Below, piece by piece: positions 62,210-64,000 of a stretch of 64,000 bases of DNA. The DNA is taken from NCBI GenBank assembly GCA_964344215.1, contig CAYFMP010000003.1:39142-103141 (forward strand), read 5' to 3'. The notes under the pieces were generated by a model, which searched no databases, was not told the DNA's origin, and saw only the letters and a list, made by a program, of their open reading frames with translations. The number at the start of each line of letters is the position of its first letter. Within the stretch, counting starts at the first letter, position 1. The translations under genes and the position numbers were made by a program. This DNA is from CAYFMP01 sp964344215. GTDB lineage: Bacteria; Pseudomonadota; Alphaproteobacteria; Rhodospirillales; Casp-alpha2.

Positions 62210-63217
62210 ATGAGCCCCGATCCCCAATTCACCGCCCTGGTCCTCGATGAGGACGACGACGGCAAGGTAACGGCCGCCGTCAAGACGCTGGACGACGATT
62301 CGCTGCCCGAGGGCGACGTCACCGTCGCCGTCAAGTATTCGGCCCTCAATTACAAGGACGGCATGATCATCAAGGGCCTGGGCCGCATCGTGCGGCAGTA
62401 CCCGCACGTGCCGGGCATCGATTTCGCCGGCGTCGTCGAGCAGTCCGACTCGCCCGACTACGAGCCCGGCGACGAGGTCATCCTGACCGGCTGGCGGGTC
62501 GGCGAGACGCACTGGGGCGGCTATTCGACCCGGGCCCGGGTCAAGGCCGACTGGCTGGTGCCGCTGCCCGAAGGCCTGACCCTCGAGCAATCGATGTCGT
62601 GCGCGACGGCCGGGCTGACGGCGATGCTGGCGATCATGACGCTCGAAGAGCACGGGCTTTCGCCGGATGGCGGGGGCGAGGTGCTGGTGACGGGGGCGGC
62701 CGGCGGCGTCGGCTCGGTCGCCACCTCGGTGCTGGCCGGGCTCGGTTATACGGTGGCCGCCTCGACCGGTCGGGCCGACACCCACGACTACCTGAAGGGC
62801 CTCGGCGCCTCGATCATCGTCGACCGCGCCGAACTGGAGGAGGCGCCGAAGGGACCGCTGGCCCGCGAGCGCTGGGCGGCCTGCATCGACAACGTCGGCG
62901 GTCAGAGCCTGGCCCACGTCTTGGCCGCGCTCCGCTACTGGGGCACGGTGGCCTCGGTCGGCAACGCCGGCGGCATCGAGTTCACGGCCACGGTGCTGCC
63001 GTTCCTGCTGCGCGGCGTCAACCTCTGCGGCATCGATTCCAACACCTGCTCGAAAGAGCGCCGCACGGTCGCCTGGCAGCGCCTGGCCGCCGAGATGCCG
63101 AAGGACAGGCTGGCCGAGATCAGCCACACGGCAGGTCTTGCCGAATTGCCTGAGCTAGCCGGAAAAATCCTCCAGGGCCAGGTCCGCGGGCGCACCGTCA
63201 TCGATGTCGACGGCTGA
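62210..63217 (+). CDS. acuI: Acrylyl-CoA reductase AcuI / YhdH-type quinone oxidoreductase
   Basis: This 335-residue NADPH-dependent enzyme of the medium-chain dehydrogenase family lacks zinc. It reduces acrylyl-CoA to propionyl-CoA, protecting cells from acrylate (from DMSP or 3-hydroxypropionate). It shows VKYSALNYKDGMIIKGLGRI, PHVPGIDFAGVVEQSDSPDY, the NADPH loop VLVTGAAGGVGSVATSVLAG and the MSCATAGLTAMLAI region of AcuI. RGVNLCGIDSN-x-x-CSKERR near the C-terminus is diagnostic of the AcuI/YhdH group. It is a single gene divergent from the deacylase. Confidence 0.93.
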   Translation: MSPDPQFTALVLDEDDDGKVTAAVKTLDDDSLPEGDVTVAVKYSALNYKDGMIIKGLGRIVRQYPHVPGIDFAGVVEQSDSPDYEPGDEVILTGWRVGETHWGGYSTRARVKADWLVPLPEGLTLEQSMSCATAGLTAMLAIMTLEEHGLSPDGGGEVLVTGAAGGVGSVATSVLAGLGYTVAASTGRADTHDYLKGLGASIIVDRAELEEAPKGPLARERWAACIDNVGGQSLAHVLAALRYWGTVASVGNAGGIEFTATVLPFLLRGVNLCGIDSNTCSKERRTVAWQRLAAEMPKDRLAEISHTAGLAELPELAGKILQGQVRGRTVIDVDG

Positions 63218-63361
63218 GCGTTAACCATCTAAACGCCTATCGGGGAACCGTTTTTCCGGTCACGCTATGGTGCCACCGGTTTGGCACCGAATCTGCATCG
63301 TATCTCCCGAACGAGGGCCGGCCGGAGGGTTGGCGGCCCGGGACCAGTGGGAGATAGAGAA

Positions 63362-63784
63362 ATGAACAAATCGGTGTTTTTGCTGACGGCGGCAGCGGTC
63401 GTGCTGTCGGCCTGCGCCAACAAGTCGGCCTACGAGCTGGCGGTCGAGGACTTGGAGCCGACCTACTGCTACCGCTCGATCGGCGGCGTCGCGTGCTACG
63501 AGGAGCCCTTTCACCGCGACGAGCGGCGCCTGGTCAACTACTTCGGGCCGGCCCCGAAGCGCTACGACAAGCCCGACCCGCCCGATCCTCAGGTGCTGGT
63601 GGCGCCGGAGCCGATCGACTACTGGGTCAAGGACCCGGAGCCCATGCCGCAGCCGGTCGTGCCGGCGGCGCTGGCTTCCGCCGACGGTGCCGAGAGCAGC
63701 GGCCTGAAGGCGTTCCTGGAACGGCTCACCGGCCCGGCCGCCGGCGCCGCCGACGATACCGACGCGCCCGGCGAGCGCCAGTAA
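63362..63784 (+). CDS. Small lipoprotein of unknown function
   Basis: The 140-residue protein has a lipoprotein signal peptide (KSVFLLTAAAVVLSAC; lipobox L-S-A-C, Cys near residue 18). The mature part has a short folded-looking piece with three cysteines (YCYRSIGGVACYEEPFHRDE), followed by a proline-rich, acidic stretch (DKPDPPDPQVLVAPEPIDYW) and a low-complexity alanine/aspartate tail. The structure resembles small lipoproteins of unknown function in alphaproteobacteria. ATG after GGAGATAGAGA. It stands alone before a tRNA gene. Confidence 0.82.
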   Translation: MNKSVFLLTAAAVVLSACANKSAYELAVEDLEPTYCYRSIGGVACYEEPFHRDERRLVNYFGPAPKRYDKPDPPDPQVLVAPEPIDYWVKDPEPMPQPVVPAALASADGAESSGLKAFLERLTGPAAGAADDTDAPGERQ

Positions 63785-63945
63785 CCGACGCCCTTTCGAA
63801 CTGCCGCGCCGTGCCGCCCGCAACCCGGGGCCGCGTCACCACCGTCGGTCCCGCTCGCCGGCCCCGATGCCGCTTGACACCCCGCCGCCTTTGACCCTAT
63901 ATCCGCCCGGTCCCGCAGGCGCCGCGGCGACGACGATTTGCCGGG

Positions 63946-64000
63946 GGCGGAGTAGCTCAGTTGGTTAGAGCAGCGGAATCATAATCCGCGTGTCGGGGGT
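63946..64000 (+). tRNA. tRNA-Met (anticodon CAT), partial at window edge
   Basis: The first 55 bases of a tRNA are present: acceptor GGCGGAG, D arm with AGCTCAGTTGGTTAGAGC, anticodon stem GCGGA/TCCGC with loop ATCATAA (anticodon CAT), and the start of the variable and T arms. The sequence matches elongator tRNA-Met of alphaproteobacteria; a tRNA-Ile with modified CAT cannot be excluded without the rest. The 3' part lies outside. Confidence 0.9.

Overview
This window is a stretch of bacterial chromosome with high GC and densely packed genes. Several features point to an alphaproteobacterium, probably of the Rhodospirillales type. The division cluster ends murB-ddl-ftsQ-ftsA-ftsZ-lpxC. The F0 ATP synthase genes (atpI-B-E-b'-b) stand apart from F1, with a duplicated b/b' subunit. 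dciA, a DsbA-like gene and smc lie next to each other, and glycyl-tRNA synthetase is the two-subunit GlyQS. The placement rests on gene content only; there is no rRNA in the window. No insertion sequence, phage or CRISPR array was seen.

Layout. (1) 1-11283 holds cell envelope, division and DNA maintenance genes: murB (cut by the window edge), ddl, ftsQ, ftsA, ftsZ, lpxC, a terminator, bamD, recN and ligA, many joined by ATGA overlaps, with a DenD-like dehydrogenase attached after ligA. (2) 12381-15146 is a small accessory block: an XRE regulator, a PAS-like unknown protein, a convergent unknown protein and an NsrR-type Rrf2 regulator. (3) 15161-24154 holds the F0 operon, smc, a DsbA-family gene, dciA, mutY and apt. 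(4) 24374-33542 is a transport and metabolism block: RpiR regulator with a class III aminotransferase, a TAXI-type TRAP transporter with UspA, a cytochrome c, an orphan membrane-anchored DctP-type receptor and a small coiled-coil membrane protein. (5) 33718-45983 is mostly housekeeping: tRNA-Pro, ispB, a DUF2007 protein, a TrmN6-like methyltransferase, a soluble double-PAS chemoreceptor, glyQS, ppdK, a hidden 40-residue membrane protein, a cytochrome c, a HIT protein and a DOPA-dioxygenase-like protein. (6) 45992-46955 is a hicAB toxin-antitoxin module bracketed by a 36-bp direct repeat. (7) 47807-55871 holds a Sel1-repeat protein, ygfZ and a tightly coupled glycosyltransferase cluster ending in an AsnB-type amidotransferase. 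(8) 56022-64000 holds an AhpD-like protein, pyrC, a polar amino acid ABC transporter with a convergent AstE/AspA-type deacylase, acuI, a lipoprotein and a partial tRNA-Met.

The best candidates for something new are: the hicAB module bracketed by a repeat that copies the 3' end of the adjacent methyltransferase gene; the 40-residue membrane protein encoded antisense downstream of ppdK with its own ribosome binding site and terminator; the anchored orphan DctP with its coiled-coil neighbour; and the XRE/PAS-like/unknown/NsrR block with a perfect inverted repeat in the divergent promoter region. None of these is proved from sequence alone. Both transport operons carry an intrinsic terminator between the binding-protein gene and the permease gene, which would favour excess receptor.
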